Part shown: positions 63,880 to 64,000 of the stretch, in pieces
How positions within the stretch are numbered: the stretch's first letter is position 1
Layout: each line of letters begins with the position of its first letter
DNA from: Aradus depressus
Taxonomy: Eukaryota > Arthropoda > Insecta > Hemiptera > Aradidae
Direction of reading: 5' to 3'
Assembly: GCA_963662175.1 (NCBI GenBank)
Contig: OY759223.1
Location: 4,249,549-4,313,548, forward strand
Length of the DNA stretch: 64,000 nt
Translations under genes and position numbers: made by a program
Notes under the pieces: model-generated
The model's input: the letters and a program-made list of their open reading frames with translations, nothing else
What the model was told of the DNA's origin: nothing
Databases searched by the model: none

Positions 63880-64000
63880 GGTGATTCGCGGGACCGGATG
63901 TGCGGCAGCTGGTGACGGAGACCGGCTACCCAGTGTTCAGTCGGTGTCGTCGGCTCCTGGCGGGAGCAGAAAAAAGCGTTGTGACGCGCTGGGGCTACCA
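63880..64000 (+). pseudogene. Possible Ty3/Gypsy polyprotein fragment (runs off the window)
   Basis: GC-rich. One frame reads VRQLVTETGYPVFSRCRRLL followed by AGAEKS. Ty3/Gypsy polyproteins have a '..T.G.PV..R.RRL.P.....A...' linker just before the RT. An upstream in-frame stop and the missing P and K/R spacing show decay. A related scrap lies inverted at 50290-50420. The continuation beyond 64000 would decide. Confidence 0.38.

Overview
This is a eukaryotic nuclear window: AT-rich, intron-containing and packed with transposable elements. Spliced GT-AG genes, AATAAA signals, TATA boxes paired with arthropod-type TCAGT initiators, and the transposon mix (Penelope-like, Jockey/I/CR1-type LINEs, hAT, pogo/mariner-like, PIF/Harbinger, Helitron, a tRNA-headed SINE) all point to an arthropod, most likely an insect. 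A hemipteran is plausible, but the sequence does not settle it. There is no bacterial gene content and no CRISPR array.

Host genes. The only convincing host genes are a cluster of tiny two-exon genes for secreted peptides. Six are complete: 13432-16256 (-), 20703-22272 (-), 27042-31742 (-), 37349-38860 (+), 46433-47816 (-) and 51474-52416 (-). One orphan second exon lies at 8930-9109 (+), with a broken duplicate at 9298-9412. In every complete gene exon 1 codes for seven residues (MASFKVL-like). A phase-0 intron splits the signal peptide, and exon 2 carries the rest of the signal, a short acidic spacer ending in KK-Q or RR-Q, and a short Ala/Gly/Ser/Pro/Tyr/Trp-rich mature peptide, usually ending in YY. 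All six share a TATA box about 25-35 bp from an ATCAGT start motif. I cannot name the family; it looks like a lineage-specific secreted peptide, structural protein or neuropeptide-like precursor.

Mobile elements. 1-3348 holds a Penelope-like element with an intact 811-aa reverse transcriptase/GIY-YIG ORF, a 101-bp perfect inverted repeat at its 5' end, and hammerhead-ribozyme motifs in both terminal repeats. Two further hammerhead-bearing repeat types are scattered at 18-26 kb and 40 kb. A SINE family with a tRNA-like head occurs more than 20 times. A second abundant family has inverted termini around a 'tatacgaagtata' palindrome; it occurs throughout and has expanded locally into tandem arrays. 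Nested insertions can be ordered from target-site duplications: a 5'-truncated LINE with a 590-aa ORF inside a hAT element (59214-61769), a pogo-like element inside a hAT element (22714-24309), a Helitron inside a SINE (36273-36796), and a LINE inside a SINE (53759-54377).

Layout. 0-3.3 kb Penelope element; 3.3-8.9 kb AT-rich repeats; 8.9-16.3 kb peptide genes plus SINEs; 16-20 kb dispersed repeats and a hammerhead repeat; 20-22.3 kb peptide gene and RT fragment; 22.7-25.9 kb nested DNA transposons and a hammerhead repeat; 27-31.7 kb peptide gene with a 45-bp minisatellite in its intron; 33-36.8 kb hAT, LINE fragments and Helitron; 37-39 kb peptide gene; 39-44.2 kb LINE, foldback and tandem repeats; 45-52.5 kb two recently duplicated peptide genes; 52.9-54.4 kb two LINE insertions; 54.5-56.2 kb a decayed multi-exon gene; 56-64 kb SINEs, the hAT/LINE nest and dispersed repeats.
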